A stretch of DNA of 64,000 nt from Paenibacillus sanguinis 2301083 = DSM 16941 (GTDB lineage Bacteria > Bacillota > Bacilli > Paenibacillales > Paenibacillaceae). A program made the translations under genes and the position numbers. Below the pieces are notes generated by a model that worked only from the letters and a program-made list of their open reading frames with translations, was not told the DNA's origin and made no database searches. Below, piece after piece: positions 26,427-35,092 of the stretch (positions are counted from its first letter, which is position 1; each line of letters starts with the position of its first letter). Location of the stretch: positions 186,001-250,000 of the forward strand of contig NZ_KB895381.1 in assembly GCF_000374825.1 (NCBI RefSeq), written 5' to 3'.

Positions 26427-27394
26427 GCAAGCATACAGAGGAGAAGCAAGTCGCTGAGGCTAAACAAGGGGCTTCGCGGGTCAAGGTTGTCCAAAATATT
26501 ACCGAACTCATTGGCGATACACCGGCTGTGCGGATTCATCGCTTGACCGGACCGGACGATGCCGAGGTCTACGTGAAGCTGGAATACTTTAACCCTAGCG
26601 GCAGTGTCAAGGATCGGGCCGCTTATAATCTGATCGCACAGGCGGAGCAGCAGGGCCGCTTGCAGCCGGGCGCGACGATCATCGAGCCGACGAGCGGCAA
26701 TACAGGCATCGGCCTGGCGATGAACGCCGCTGCGAAGGGATATCGGGCCATCATGGTTATGCCCGATAACGCGACGCCGGAGCGGATGAACCTGCTCAAG
26801 GCTTATGGAGCAGAGGTGGTGCTTACCCCGGCCGGGGAACGGATGCCCGGGAGCATCAAGAAAGCGCTGGAGCTAAGCCGGGAAATTCCCGGCAGCTTCA
26901 TCCCGCAGCAGTTTGAGAATTCGGCCAATCCGGATATTCATCGCATCACAACGGCAGTGGAAATTCTGGAGCAGATGGAGGGCCGGTTGGACGCTTTCGT
27001 GGCGACCTCAGGCACGGGAGGTACGATTACAGGAACCGGTGAAGCGCTCAAGGAGCAATTGCCTGAGGTTCGTGTTATCGTGGTGGAGCCGCAAGGCTCC
27101 CCGGTATTGTCCGGCGGTGAACCGGGACCGCATAAGCTGGTAGGGACGAGCCCGGGATTCATCCCGGCGATTCTCAACACGAAGGTTTATGATGAGATCG
27201 TGCAGGTGGCGGATGAGGCCGCCCTGGAGACGGTTCGGCAACTGGCGGCCCGAGAAGGCATTCTGATCGGCCCGTCCGGCGGCGCCTCTGTCTGGGCTGC
27301 ATTGCAGGAAGCCCGTCGTCTTGGCCCGGGAAGGCGGGTATTATGTATAGCGCCGGATACGGGAGAACGCTATTTAAGCATGAATTTATTCTAA
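26423..27394 (+). CDS. cysK: Cysteine synthase family protein (O-acetylserine sulfhydrylase-like)
   Basis: 323 residues. PLP-binding Lys63 lies in 'YFNPSGSVKDRAAYNL'; the asparagine loop 'PTSGNTGIGLAMNAAAKGYRA', the phosphate cradle 'TSGTGGTITGTGEAL' and the 'GPSGGASVWAAL' serine loop are intact. The first 20 residues are a non-conserved extension. The family joins sulfide or thiols to O-acetylserine to make cysteine. Because it is translationally coupled to a sulfur-type monooxygenase, it is probably a specialised paralogue that traps sulfide or sulfite-derived sulfur rather than the main housekeeping enzyme. The cysK label is by family only. Confidence 0.9.
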   Translation: MSKHTEEKQVAEAKQGASRVKVVQNITELIGDTPAVRIHRLTGPDDAEVYVKLEYFNPSGSVKDRAAYNLIAQAEQQGRLQPGATIIEPTSGNTGIGLAMNAAAKGYRAIMVMPDNATPERMNLLKAYGAEVVLTPAGERMPGSIKKALELSREIPGSFIPQQFENSANPDIHRITTAVEILEQMEGRLDAFVATSGTGGTITGTGEALKEQLPEVRVIVVEPQGSPVLSGGEPGPHKLVGTSPGFIPAILNTKVYDEIVQVADEAALETVRQLAAREGILIGPSGGASVWAALQEARRLGPGRRVLCIAPDTGERYLSMNLF

Positions 27395-27409
27395 GGGGAG
27401 AGGTGCAGC

Positions 27410-29023
27410 ATGCCATTTGATCCGCTTTATCATCCTTACCCGTCTCATCGCGTTCCGGTCTACGGGGCGCGGGGCATGGTTGCTACGTCCCAGCCGCTGG
27501 CCGCTCAAGCAGGGCTGGATGTGTTGAAGCATGGCGGTAATGCCATAGATGCGGCCATTGCCACGGCTTCGGCCTTGACCGTGCTGGAGCCTTGCTCCAA
27601 CGGCATCGGCGGCGATGCCTTCGCGCTGGTATGGAGCGAAGGCAAGCTGCACGGTTTGAATAGCAGCGGCCCGTCGCCCGCTGCTATTTCGCTGGAGGCG
27701 GTGCGGGCGCTGGGCCATGACCGCATGCCGCAGTACGGCGCGGTGCCGGTGACGGTGCCCGGTGCGCCAGCGGCCTGGGCTGAGCTGTCGCGCCGCTTCG
27801 GTCGCTTGCCGCTGGCGGAGGCGTTGCGCCCCGCAGCCGATTACGCCGAGCGCGGCTACCCGCTGTCGCCGACGGCCGCGCGGATGTGGCAGCGGGCGGC
27901 GGAGTATTACGCCGCCGCCCAGCCGAATGGTGCAACCTTCGCCGAATGGTTGCGCACGTTTGCGCCGGCGGGCCGGGCGCCGCGTGCCGGAGAGATCTGG
28001 CGCTCGCCTGCGCACGCGGCGACGCTGCGGCTCATCGGCGAGACGGACGCCGAGGCATTCTACCGCGGAGCGCTGGCAGTACGGATTGAAGCGTGTATCG
28101 CCGAGCATGGCGGGTTCCTGGACGCCGGGGATTTGGCGGCGTTTGCACCCGAGTGGGTGGAGCCGATCTCGACGAACTATCGGGGATATGACGTATGGGA
28201 GATTCCCCCCAACGGTCAGGGCCTGGTAGCGTTATTAGCCCTGGGGATTCTCAGGGGCTGGGAAAGGCATGAGCGGGAGGACGTAGAGACGGCTCACCGT
28301 CAGATCGAGGCCATCAAGCTGGCCTTTGCGGATGGGCAGCATTATATCAGTGATGCCCGTGGCATGAAGATCAAGCCCGCCGATCTGCTGCATCCGGCAT
28401 ATGCCGATACCCGCCGCTCCCTGATCGGGGACAGGGCAGCTTTGCCGGAGGCGGGGAAGCCGCCGGGTGGCGGCACGGTGTATTTAGCTACCGCTGACGA
28501 CAAAGGCAATATGGTCTCGTTTATTCAGAGCAATTATACCGGCTTCGGCTCGGGACTGGTCGTAGAGAATACCGGGATTGCCCTGCAAAATCGGGGTTAC
28601 GGCTTTTCCCTCGACCCGCTCAGCATCAATCGCCTGGAGCCAGGCAAGAGAAGCTATCATACAATCATTCCGGGCTTTCTTACCCGGGATGGGGAAGCGG
28701 TTGGCCCGTTCGGAGTCATGGGCGGACTCATGCAGCCTCAGGGCCATGTTCAGGTACTGATGAATACGCTTGACTTCCATCTGCATCCTCAGGCGGCCCT
28801 GGATGCTCCGCGCTGGCAATGGACAGGGGGGAGAACTGTGCTTGTAGAGCCGGGCTTCCCGGCGCATATTGCTCAGGCATTGGCCCGGCGGGGCCACAAT
28901 ATCCAGGCTGCTGCCGATGCGAATAGCTTCGGCCGGGGCCAGATCATCTGGCGTGATCCAGGCACCGGAGCTCTTGTCGGAGGCAGCGATAGCCGTACGG
29001 ACGGGCTGGTAGCAGCTTGGTAA
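27410..29023 (+). CDS. Gamma-glutamyltransferase family protein, cytoplasmic YwrD type
   Basis: 537 residues with no signal peptide, like the YwrD branch and unlike secreted GGTs. 'GMVATSQPLAAQAGLDVLKHGGNAIDAAIATA' and 'LEPCSNGIGGDAFALVW' open the large subunit. The autocleavage/catalytic threonine is Thr356 in 'GGGTVYLATADDKGNMVS', followed by the oxyanion 'GGLMQPQGHVQVL' and 'PRWQWTGG'. The enzyme splits gamma-glutamyl bonds, for example in glutathione or gamma-glutamyl-S-conjugates, and so fits a cluster that recovers sulfur from thiol conjugates. The stretch from about 27680 to 28100 is visibly much richer in GC than both ends of the gene. RBS GGGGAGAGG precedes the ATG. Confidence 0.9.
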   Translation: MPFDPLYHPYPSHRVPVYGARGMVATSQPLAAQAGLDVLKHGGNAIDAAIATASALTVLEPCSNGIGGDAFALVWSEGKLHGLNSSGPSPAAISLEAVRALGHDRMPQYGAVPVTVPGAPAAWAELSRRFGRLPLAEALRPAADYAERGYPLSPTAARMWQRAAEYYAAAQPNGATFAEWLRTFAPAGRAPRAGEIWRSPAHAATLRLIGETDAEAFYRGALAVRIEACIAEHGGFLDAGDLAAFAPEWVEPISTNYRGYDVWEIPPNGQGLVALLALGILRGWERHEREDVETAHRQIEAIKLAFADGQHYISDARGMKIKPADLLHPAYADTRRSLIGDRAALPEAGKPPGGGTVYLATADDKGNMVSFIQSNYTGFGSGLVVENTGIALQNRGYGFSLDPLSINRLEPGKRSYHTIIPGFLTRDGEAVGPFGVMGGLMQPQGHVQVLMNTLDFHLHPQAALDAPRWQWTGGRTVLVEPGFPAHIAQALARRGHNIQAAADANSFGRGQIIWRDPGTGALVGGSDSRTDGLVAAW

Positions 29024-29057
29024 TCGTTGGCGGCGGATACCAGGCTCTCTGGCAATT

Positions 29058-29432
29058 TTAAGAATCTTCTTTAGTTTTTTGCTCCAGTTTGTTGTTCAAA
29101 TCATCACGTATGGTATTTTCCCACAAGGGGACTCCCGAACGATAGGCTGCTCTTCCACTTAAATGTCCTGCCACGGGTGAGGTTAAAAATACAAAAGCGA
29201 TACCAAGCAATAGTTTTAGGCTAGTATGCTCTAAATATAAAGTGAAGTAGAAAAATACACCGGACAAAATCAACAGGACACCTAAAGTTGCGCTTTTAGT
29301 TGCGGCGTGTGCTCTCAAATACAAATCCGGCAACCGGATAAGGCCAAATACGCTAAGCAAGCCGATAACTGAACCAGCTACAATGACAAGTCCAAGCAGT
29401 ATTTCACCGATCTGACTGATTATCTCTATCAT
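29058..29432 (-). CDS. mrpG: Mrp-type Na+/H+ antiporter subunit G
   Basis: 124 residues from ATG 29432, chosen over an upstream in-frame start at 29465 because subunit G proteins begin 'MIEIISQIGEILLGLVIVAG'. Three transmembrane helices; 'SVFGLIRLPDLYLRAHAATKSATLGVLLILSG' is the family signature and 'FVFLTSPVAGHLSGRAAYRSG' its C-terminal mark. The last gene of the mrp operon, overlapping subunit F by 29 bases. It is required for assembly of the large Mrp complex in the membrane. Confidence 0.93.
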   Translation of the reverse strand: MIEIISQIGEILLGLVIVAGSVIGLLSVFGLIRLPDLYLRAHAATKSATLGVLLILSGVFFYFTLYLEHTSLKLLLGIAFVFLTSPVAGHLSGRAAYRSGVPLWENTIRDDLNNKLEQKTKEDS

Positions 29433-29697
29433 CGAAGACTTGCCCCCTTTCGATATAACGAGCAAACGCGGTGGTTCCTATAAAGGTTAAAACTCCCATA
29501 ACAAGGACAATATCCAAGTACATGGTTGTTCGTAGCAAAGCGCAAAGCACAGCGATCATAGATAACAGCAAGATCCCCATGGTATCCAATGCAGAGATAC
29601 GGTCAGGCACCGAGGGGCCTTTCAATAACCGATACACACATCCGAGGACAGATATCGCCAGAAGGGTCAGGGCAATGATGAGAAAATAATGAATCAT
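29404..29697 (-). CDS. mrpF: Mrp-type Na+/H+ antiporter subunit F
   Basis: 97 residues, three transmembrane helices. 'RLLKGPSVPDRISALDTMGILLLSMIAVLCALLRT' is the MrpF/MnhF signature. Its ATG overlaps the stop of the subunit E gene by four bases. In Bacillus, MrpF is also linked to bile-salt (cholate) efflux. Confidence 0.94.
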   Translation of the reverse strand: MIHYFLIIALTLLAISVLGCVYRLLKGPSVPDRISALDTMGILLLSMIAVLCALLRTTMYLDIVLVMGVLTFIGTTAFARYIERGQVFDDRDNQSDR

Positions 29698-30170
29698 GTT
29701 CTGGTTACCTCCATAATGGCTTTCTCAAATGTATCTTTCAGATGTTTGGATAGCTCCTCGGCATCTTGAATATCCATAGCATGAATATACAATGTGTGAT
29801 TATCCATGGAGACATCCAGCGTGAGTGTACCCGGAGTCAGACAAATCAGACAAGATAGCAAAGTAATCTCCCAATCTGTTCTGAGCTGCGTGTCCAGTTT
29901 GATAATTCCTGGCCGCATAGTCATTTGGGGACGAAGTACATGTCTAATCACGTCATAGCTCGATATGAAGAGTTCTTTATTAAAGATAAGAAGCAGTTTC
30001 AGCACCTTCCAGACCTTGACCATGTAAAAAGATGAATTCCACCGCCGAAGTCCCCAAAGGATGATCAAGCCTATCAAATACCCAACAACGAATTGTACAT
30101 TCGACCATGTTCCGTATAGAAAAGTCCAGGCAACCGCAATAATCAGATTTAACAAGATTTGATGGTACAT
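29694..30170 (-). CDS. mrpE: Mrp-type Na+/H+ antiporter subunit E
   Basis: 158 residues with two N-terminal transmembrane helices ('QILLNLIIAVAWTFLY', 'FVVGYLIGLIILWGLRRW') and a conserved cytoplasmic tail containing 'LLSCLICLTPGTLTLDVSMDNHTLYIHAMDIQD', the MnhE signature. It lies two bases downstream of the subunit D gene. Confidence 0.94.
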   Translation of the reverse strand: MYHQILLNLIIAVAWTFLYGTWSNVQFVVGYLIGLIILWGLRRWNSSFYMVKVWKVLKLLLIFNKELFISSYDVIRHVLRPQMTMRPGIIKLDTQLRTDWEITLLSCLICLTPGTLTLDVSMDNHTLYIHAMDIQDAEELSKHLKDTFEKAIMEVTRT

Positions 30171-30171
30171 T

Positions 30172-31653
30172 TCATCGACTCCTTAATATGGCATCAACAT
30201 AGATAGCAGGGTTGGCAAGTCCATCTCCTGCTATGGATACCCATCCGTATACATATTCGGCAAAAAGGCCGAACCCAATGACTAATACACTTAGCATTAT
30301 AGCCGGAAGATATGATGTGGATGTAATGATAGGAGCTTGCTTTGAAATATCGCTCTTCTCGCCCCAGAAGGCATGCGAGAATATGCGCAATAAAGAATAC
30401 AATACAATTAAACTGGAGAGTAGACCGATAGCGGAGAGAGCATAATGACCAGTCTCCAGGCCACCACGAATTAATAACAGCTTGCCGGGAAAGCCACTGA
30501 ATGGCGGGATCCCGGCTATCACCAGGCCTGTCATTAGAAAGAGGCCACCCAGTAAGGGGTAATGCTTGAGCAATCCGCCCATTTCACGCAAGTTCGTTGT
30601 ACCTGAAACCTGGATAATCAGCCCGCCTAGAATGAAAAGCAGAACCTTGGCAAGCATATCGTGGATCAGGTAAAAAGCAACCCCGTCCAATGCATCTTTG
30701 GATAACACAGCCAGGCCCATCGTAAGCAGGCCTACGCTGATAATGATGTTATAATTCATAATCCGCCGAATATCGGTGTAGGCAACGGCACCAAATGCGC
30801 CCAGCAGCATGGTAGCTATAGACATCCATTCAAACCAGCCTTGAAAGTTAATATACTCTGTATTAAAAATAAGGGTAAATGTTCGGATCAGGGCATACAC
30901 GCCCACCTTGGTCAGCAGAGCGGCGAATAAGGCACTTATGGCTGTGGGCGGTGCGCCATAGGAGCCGGGCAACCAGAAGAAGAGAAAGACCCCTGCTTTT
31001 AACGAGAAGACAATTAAAAACAGCAAGGCAATTACATTCAGAATCGTACCTTGATTTGCCTCAGCCACCTTGATTGATAAATCTGCCATGTTTAATGTAC
31101 CTGTGACACCATACAGATAAGCTACAGCGGCAACAAACAACGTGGAGGATACAATGTTGACCAGAATATATTTTAGTGTCTCACGAAGCTGCAGCTTGGT
31201 TCCTCCAAGCACAATCAAGGCGTAGGAAGAGATAAGCATAACCTCAAAGCACACGAAAAGATTGAACAAATCCCCGGTTAGGAAGGAGCCGTTAACTCCA
31301 ACCAATAAAAATTGAACAAAAGGGTAGTAGTAATGCTTTTCCCTTTCCTCCCCAATGGTCTTCATGGAATAAAGGATACAAGTTAATGCAACGATAGAGG
31401 TTGCAAGAATTAATAAAGCAGCAAACATGTCGGCTACAAAAATAATCCCGTATGGAGGAAGCCAGCCTCCCATATAAAGGGTTTGAATGCCCTCCGTACG
31501 CACTTGCAGGGCAATCAGAGCAGAAGCGATGCCCCCGAGAGTAATTCCGCATACGCTGACCCACCGCTGAAGTTTGACGTGCTGGTTGATGAACAGTAAA
31601 GCGATGCCGGTCAACAAGGGGATGAGCAAGGGAAGCACAATCAGGTTATTCAT
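30172..31653 (-). CDS. mrpD: Mrp-type Na+/H+ antiporter subunit D (NuoN-like)
   Basis: 493 residues, about 14 transmembrane helices, homologous to the proton-channel subunits of respiratory complex I. Landmarks are 'FEVMLISSYALIVLGG' (channel glutamate), 'SLKAGVFLFFWLPGSYGAPPTAISALFAALLTKVGVYALIR' (lysines and glycines of the broken helix) and 'LLLIRGGLETGHY' late in the protein. It works with subunit A as one of the two ion-translocating modules. Its ATG overlaps the subunit C gene by eight bases. Confidence 0.95.
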   Translation of the reverse strand: MNNLIVLPLLIPLLTGIALLFINQHVKLQRWVSVCGITLGGIASALIALQVRTEGIQTLYMGGWLPPYGIIFVADMFAALLILATSIVALTCILYSMKTIGEEREKHYYYPFVQFLLVGVNGSFLTGDLFNLFVCFEVMLISSYALIVLGGTKLQLRETLKYILVNIVSSTLFVAAVAYLYGVTGTLNMADLSIKVAEANQGTILNVIALLFLIVFSLKAGVFLFFWLPGSYGAPPTAISALFAALLTKVGVYALIRTFTLIFNTEYINFQGWFEWMSIATMLLGAFGAVAYTDIRRIMNYNIIISVGLLTMGLAVLSKDALDGVAFYLIHDMLAKVLLFILGGLIIQVSGTTNLREMGGLLKHYPLLGGLFLMTGLVIAGIPPFSGFPGKLLLIRGGLETGHYALSAIGLLSSLIVLYSLLRIFSHAFWGEKSDISKQAPIITSTSYLPAIMLSVLVIGFGLFAEYVYGWVSIAGDGLANPAIYVDAILRSR

Positions 31654-31984
31654 CCTTTTGCCCCCTTAATTGTTCCATGTCATCTGTGCCAAGCTTTCGG
31701 TAGGCCTTGTAGACCAGAACGAAAAAGAATGCAGTGACCCCAAAGCTGATCACAATGGAAGTCAGGATAAGCGCTTGAGGCAGAGGATCAACATAAGTTG
31801 CCGCTTGTTCTTCTAATAGAGGAGCGGCTCCGGTCTTCAGCCTTGCCATGGTCAGCAGCAGCAGATGAACTCCATGTGTCAGTAGTGAAGTTCCCAAGAT
31901 GATACGCAACATATTTCGGGATAATATCAGGTAGATGCCAACGGCAAACAGGATTCCTATCGTTAAAGACATGAATAATTCCAT
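31646..31984 (-). CDS. mrpC: Mrp-type Na+/H+ antiporter subunit C (NuoK-like)
   Basis: 112 residues with three transmembrane helices and homology to NuoK. 'GIYLILSRNMLRIILGTSLLTHGVHLLLLTMARLK' and 'DPLPQALILTSIVISFGVTAFFFVLVYKAYR' are the family signatures. It lies two bases behind the fused subunit A/B gene. Confidence 0.95.
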   Translation of the reverse strand: MELFMSLTIGILFAVGIYLILSRNMLRIILGTSLLTHGVHLLLLTMARLKTGAAPLLEEQAATYVDPLPQALILTSIVISFGVTAFFFVLVYKAYRKLGTDDMEQLRGQKDE

Positions 31985-31986
31985 TC

Positions 31987-34842
31987 CTATTTATCCCTCC
32001 CTATCTCTAAAATAATCGTCATTGTAATCCCTATAACCGTCATGAAGACCCCCAGATCAAACAGCACTGCCGTGGCTAATTCGGTTTTGCCCAGGATCGG
32101 GAGGTAGAAGTAGCCGAAGGAATGACTTAAAAACGGTAGCTTGAAGAGGAAGGAACCAACTCCAGTCAAGGCAGCAACAAGCAAGCCCGCAGCAGTCAAT
32201 TTTCTAAAGTTCAGAGGAATGACCTGTTGAATCGTGTCAAGGCCAGAGACCATAGTAAGCAGTATGAGTGCGGCTGAGGTCATTAAGGCTCCGATAAATC
32301 CTCCTCCAGGTTGATGATGTCCGGCAAAGAACAGATAAAATGAGAACGTGATAATGATCAATACAGCCACACTCGAAATAGTTCTTAATATGACATTGTT
32401 GCTGTATGCCAGCCACGGAACAGGACTCCTTGAAGGCGTCTCATCGTTCTTCTCCAGATTAAGCCGGATCAAGGCATAAATACCTAATGAAGCGATGCCT
32501 AGCACCACAATTTCCAACATGGTATCGAAGCCCCGAAAATCGACGAGTATCACGTTGACCACATTTTTGCCACCCGCGAGCTCATAGCTGAATTTCAAAT
32601 AGTAATCGGATATCGACTCAAACATTTTACTTCCGCTGACTTTAAGTGAAATCAGTGTCATCAATGTACCCACTCCAACGGCGATAAGCAGGTTCATCCA
32701 TTTAAAGGAGCGTTTAGCCGATTCCAGCTTTCTTTTTGGCAAATGATAAAAGCAAAGGAGGAACAAGACACCCGAAACGGTCTCGATGATCATTTGGGTC
32801 AAGGCTAAATCGGGTGCTCGGAAAATCACGAAAAATAAAGTAACGATATATCCGGAGGCGCTTGTCAAAATAATGGCCATCATTCTTGAGCGAACAAAAG
32901 GGATGGAGACCACTACTATGATCAGGGCCAGATTGACAATTAGTTCGTAAGCTGACACCGAAGCAAGGGATTCAAACGGAATCGCAAATGAGTCTGTTCT
33001 AAATAACATCCAACTGAGCGAGAGGATGAAGAAGGAAAATATGTAAATCAAGTAATGGCGCACAGACCCCGTCATATAGCTTTGTGTTAATGAGTTTGAC
33101 CCTTTGTGGAAAAATTGAAGGCCGTTGTCAAAGGCCCAATTCAGCGAAATTTTATCTAGCAAAGGCTGATGAAGCGGCTTGAAGCGTTGATGTGCTAAAT
33201 AGACCATCGTTCCCGCAAGGATAACGCCAAGCGTCATAAACAGTTCAGGTGTCCAGCCATGCCACATGGAGATGGACACTTCAAATCGTTCACCCGCAGT
33301 TAACAATCCCGGATGAATAGATGCCATGGCTGGTTCCAGAATCGAATACGACAACAGATTGGGAAATAGACCAAATACGACAGCTAAGGATGCCAAAATA
33401 ACAGGCGCAAGCAGCAGCCCGATAGGGGCTTCATGTGGAGTTTTGCCAAGCTTGTCAATTTGAGCCGGTCCGGTAAACGTTCTGAATACAAAGATCATGC
33501 TATAACCAAAGGTGAACACACTGGCAATCCAGGCAACTAGCGGAATCAAAATACCTATGGTTTGCAGGTTCATCACATCCATTTTTGCAATGGATAACAA
33601 AGCGGTGTAGAACATTTCTTTACTTAAAAAGCCGTTAAACGGTGGTAAACCTGCCATGGATAAGGATCCGATCAAGGCGATGGAGAAGGTAATCGGCATG
33701 AGCGACATCAGTCCGCCTAACTTGCGGAGATCCCGAGTACCTGTCTCATGGTCGACAATACCAACGACCATAAATAATGAGCCCTTGAATATGGCGTGAT
33801 TAATAAGATGGAATATGGCTGCCAGCGTGGCTGTGGTATAAACCAGTCCACCTTGCGTTCCGCTGTAGAAGGCTGCAGCAGAGCCTGCTCCCAGCAAGCT
33901 CATGATTAATCCCAATTGACTGATGGTTGAGAAGGCCAGAAGCGCCTTGAGATCTCGCTGCTTCATAGCACGGAATGAACCGTACAGCAGTGTGCAAAGC
34001 CCGACGGCGGTAACCACCCAGAACCAGGTTTTGCTCCCGGCGAATACAGGGCTCATGCGTGCAACCAGGTAAAGGCCGGCCTTTACCATAGTGGCAGAGT
34101 GCAGATAAGCACTGACTGGGGTAGGGGCTTCCATGGCATCGGGTAGCCAGATATGAAAAGGAAACTGGGCCGACTTGGTAAATGCCCCCAACAATACAAG
34201 CAGCATAGCCGGAATAAACAAGGCATGATTTGTAACCAGCTCCAGGCTGCCCATCATTTCCCGAATACTGAATGTGCCTGTCATTAGATACAACAAAATA
34301 AATCCGGCTAGCATAGCTAGGCCGCCAAACACCGTAATCAGCAGTGATTTGAACGCACCGTATCTTGACGTTTCCCGGTTATACCAAAAAGCAATCAGTA
34401 AAAACGAGGAGATGGTGGTTATTTCCCAAAAGCTGTACAGCACCATTAAATTATCGGATAATACGACGCCCAGCATCGCTCCCATAAAGAGCAATAAATA
34501 GGCGTAAAATGATTTCAGGGCTTCCCTGGTCTTATCCAGATAAAATATGGAATACAACACGACTAGGGTGCCCATGCCGCTAATCAGCAGAGCAAACAGC
34601 AAGCTTAGCCCATCCAATAGCACAGAGAATTCAACACCTAATGAGGGCATCCATGGAATGGTCACGTGCGTGGTGTGTCCGGATTGAACTTCTGGAATCT
34701 GCAGCAGGAAATACACAAATAAAACCAAGGGTACAGGAAGGACAAGCCATCCGGTATGGAAAGATTGCCGCAGTTTGTGGAAAAGGGTTAATAATGCGGC
34801 TGCCAGAAACGGTAGTAAAATAGCAACATGAAGCAGAGACAC
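31987..34842 (-). CDS. mrpA: Mrp-type Na+/H+ antiporter, fused subunits A and B
   Basis: 951 residues, GTG start with AAGGAGG nine bases upstream. Residues 1 to about 770 are subunit A: a NuoL-like part with 'LLISGMGTLVVLYSIFYLD', 'SFWEITTISSFLLIAFW', 'GAFTKSAQFPFHIWLPDAMEAPTPVSAYLHSATMVKAGLYL' and the MrpA-specific C-terminal helices with 'FVIFRAPDLALTQMIIETVSGVLFLLCFYHLP'. After a short linker ('PSRSPVPWLAYSNN', about 805) comes a complete MrpB domain: 'FYLFFAGHHQPGGGFIGALMTSAALILLTM' through 'GKTELATAVLFDLGVFMTVIGITMTI'. In Bacillus A and B are separate genes; fusion is typical of group 2 operons of Gram-negative bacteria. The complex exchanges Na+ for H+ and supports alkali and salt tolerance. 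Confidence 0.96.
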   Translation of the reverse strand: MSLLHVAILLPFLAAALLTLFHKLRQSFHTGWLVLPVPLVLFVYFLLQIPEVQSGHTTHVTIPWMPSLGVEFSVLLDGLSLLFALLISGMGTLVVLYSIFYLDKTREALKSFYAYLLLFMGAMLGVVLSDNLMVLYSFWEITTISSFLLIAFWYNRETSRYGAFKSLLITVFGGLAMLAGFILLYLMTGTFSIREMMGSLELVTNHALFIPAMLLVLLGAFTKSAQFPFHIWLPDAMEAPTPVSAYLHSATMVKAGLYLVARMSPVFAGSKTWFWVVTAVGLCTLLYGSFRAMKQRDLKALLAFSTISQLGLIMSLLGAGSAAAFYSGTQGGLVYTTATLAAIFHLINHAIFKGSLFMVVGIVDHETGTRDLRKLGGLMSLMPITFSIALIGSLSMAGLPPFNGFLSKEMFYTALLSIAKMDVMNLQTIGILIPLVAWIASVFTFGYSMIFVFRTFTGPAQIDKLGKTPHEAPIGLLLAPVILASLAVVFGLFPNLLSYSILEPAMASIHPGLLTAGERFEVSISMWHGWTPELFMTLGVILAGTMVYLAHQRFKPLHQPLLDKISLNWAFDNGLQFFHKGSNSLTQSYMTGSVRHYLIYIFSFFILSLSWMLFRTDSFAIPFESLASVSAYELIVNLALIIVVVSIPFVRSRMMAIILTSASGYIVTLFFVIFRAPDLALTQMIIETVSGVLFLLCFYHLPKRKLESAKRSFKWMNLLIAVGVGTLMTLISLKVSGSKMFESISDYYLKFSYELAGGKNVVNVILVDFRGFDTMLEIVVLGIASLGIYALIRLNLEKNDETPSRSPVPWLAYSNNVILRTISSVAVLIIITFSFYLFFAGHHQPGGGFIGALMTSAALILLTMVSGLDTIQQVIPLNFRKLTAAGLLVAALTGVGSFLFKLPFLSHSFGYFYLPILGKTELATAVLFDLGVFMTVIGITMTIILEIGRDK

Positions 34843-34895
34843 TTATTTTCCTCCTTGACCAAAAATTATAAATTCTTACATATTATTCCCGAAAA

Positions 34896-34926
34896 AACAC
34901 AAAAAGAGCCCGCTGTTGGCAGGCTC
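34896..34926 (-). terminator. Intrinsic terminator in the mrp leader (attenuator)
   Basis: On the minus strand GAGCCTGC (34926-34919) pairs with GCGGGCTC (34913-34906) around a 5-base loop and is followed by TTTTTGTGTTTTTT. It lies between the mrp promoter and the first gene, not behind any gene on that strand, so it must act on the leader transcript itself. Confidence 0.8.
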
Positions 34927-34974
34927 CTCCGATAATCCAATAATTTAGTTATTTAACGTTTAACAACGATTTTA

Positions 34975-35003
34975 ATATTATCGCGAGATGAAATAAATGT
35001 CAA
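34975..35003 (-). promoter_or_regulatory. Sigma-A promoter of the mrp operon
   Basis: On the minus strand TTGACA (35003-34998), a 17-base spacer and TAATAT (34980-34975). The expected start is near 34968, leaving about 42 bases of leader before the terminator at 34926 and about 125 bases before the GTG of mrpA. Confidence 0.85.
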
Positions 35004-35092
35004 ACGAAATGGAATAAATAACCTGATTTAGCCTGTGGGGAATGAATGCTGCTTTGCAGGCAAAACTATTTAGCAAAGGAGGCTGATGTTCT

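Noticed and set aside
27386..28229. Several long open frames on both strands in the GC-rich part of the gamma-glutamyltransferase gene
   Set aside because: High GC removes stop codons by chance; the products are Arg/Pro/Ala-rich with no motifs, while the transferase frame keeps its family motifs.
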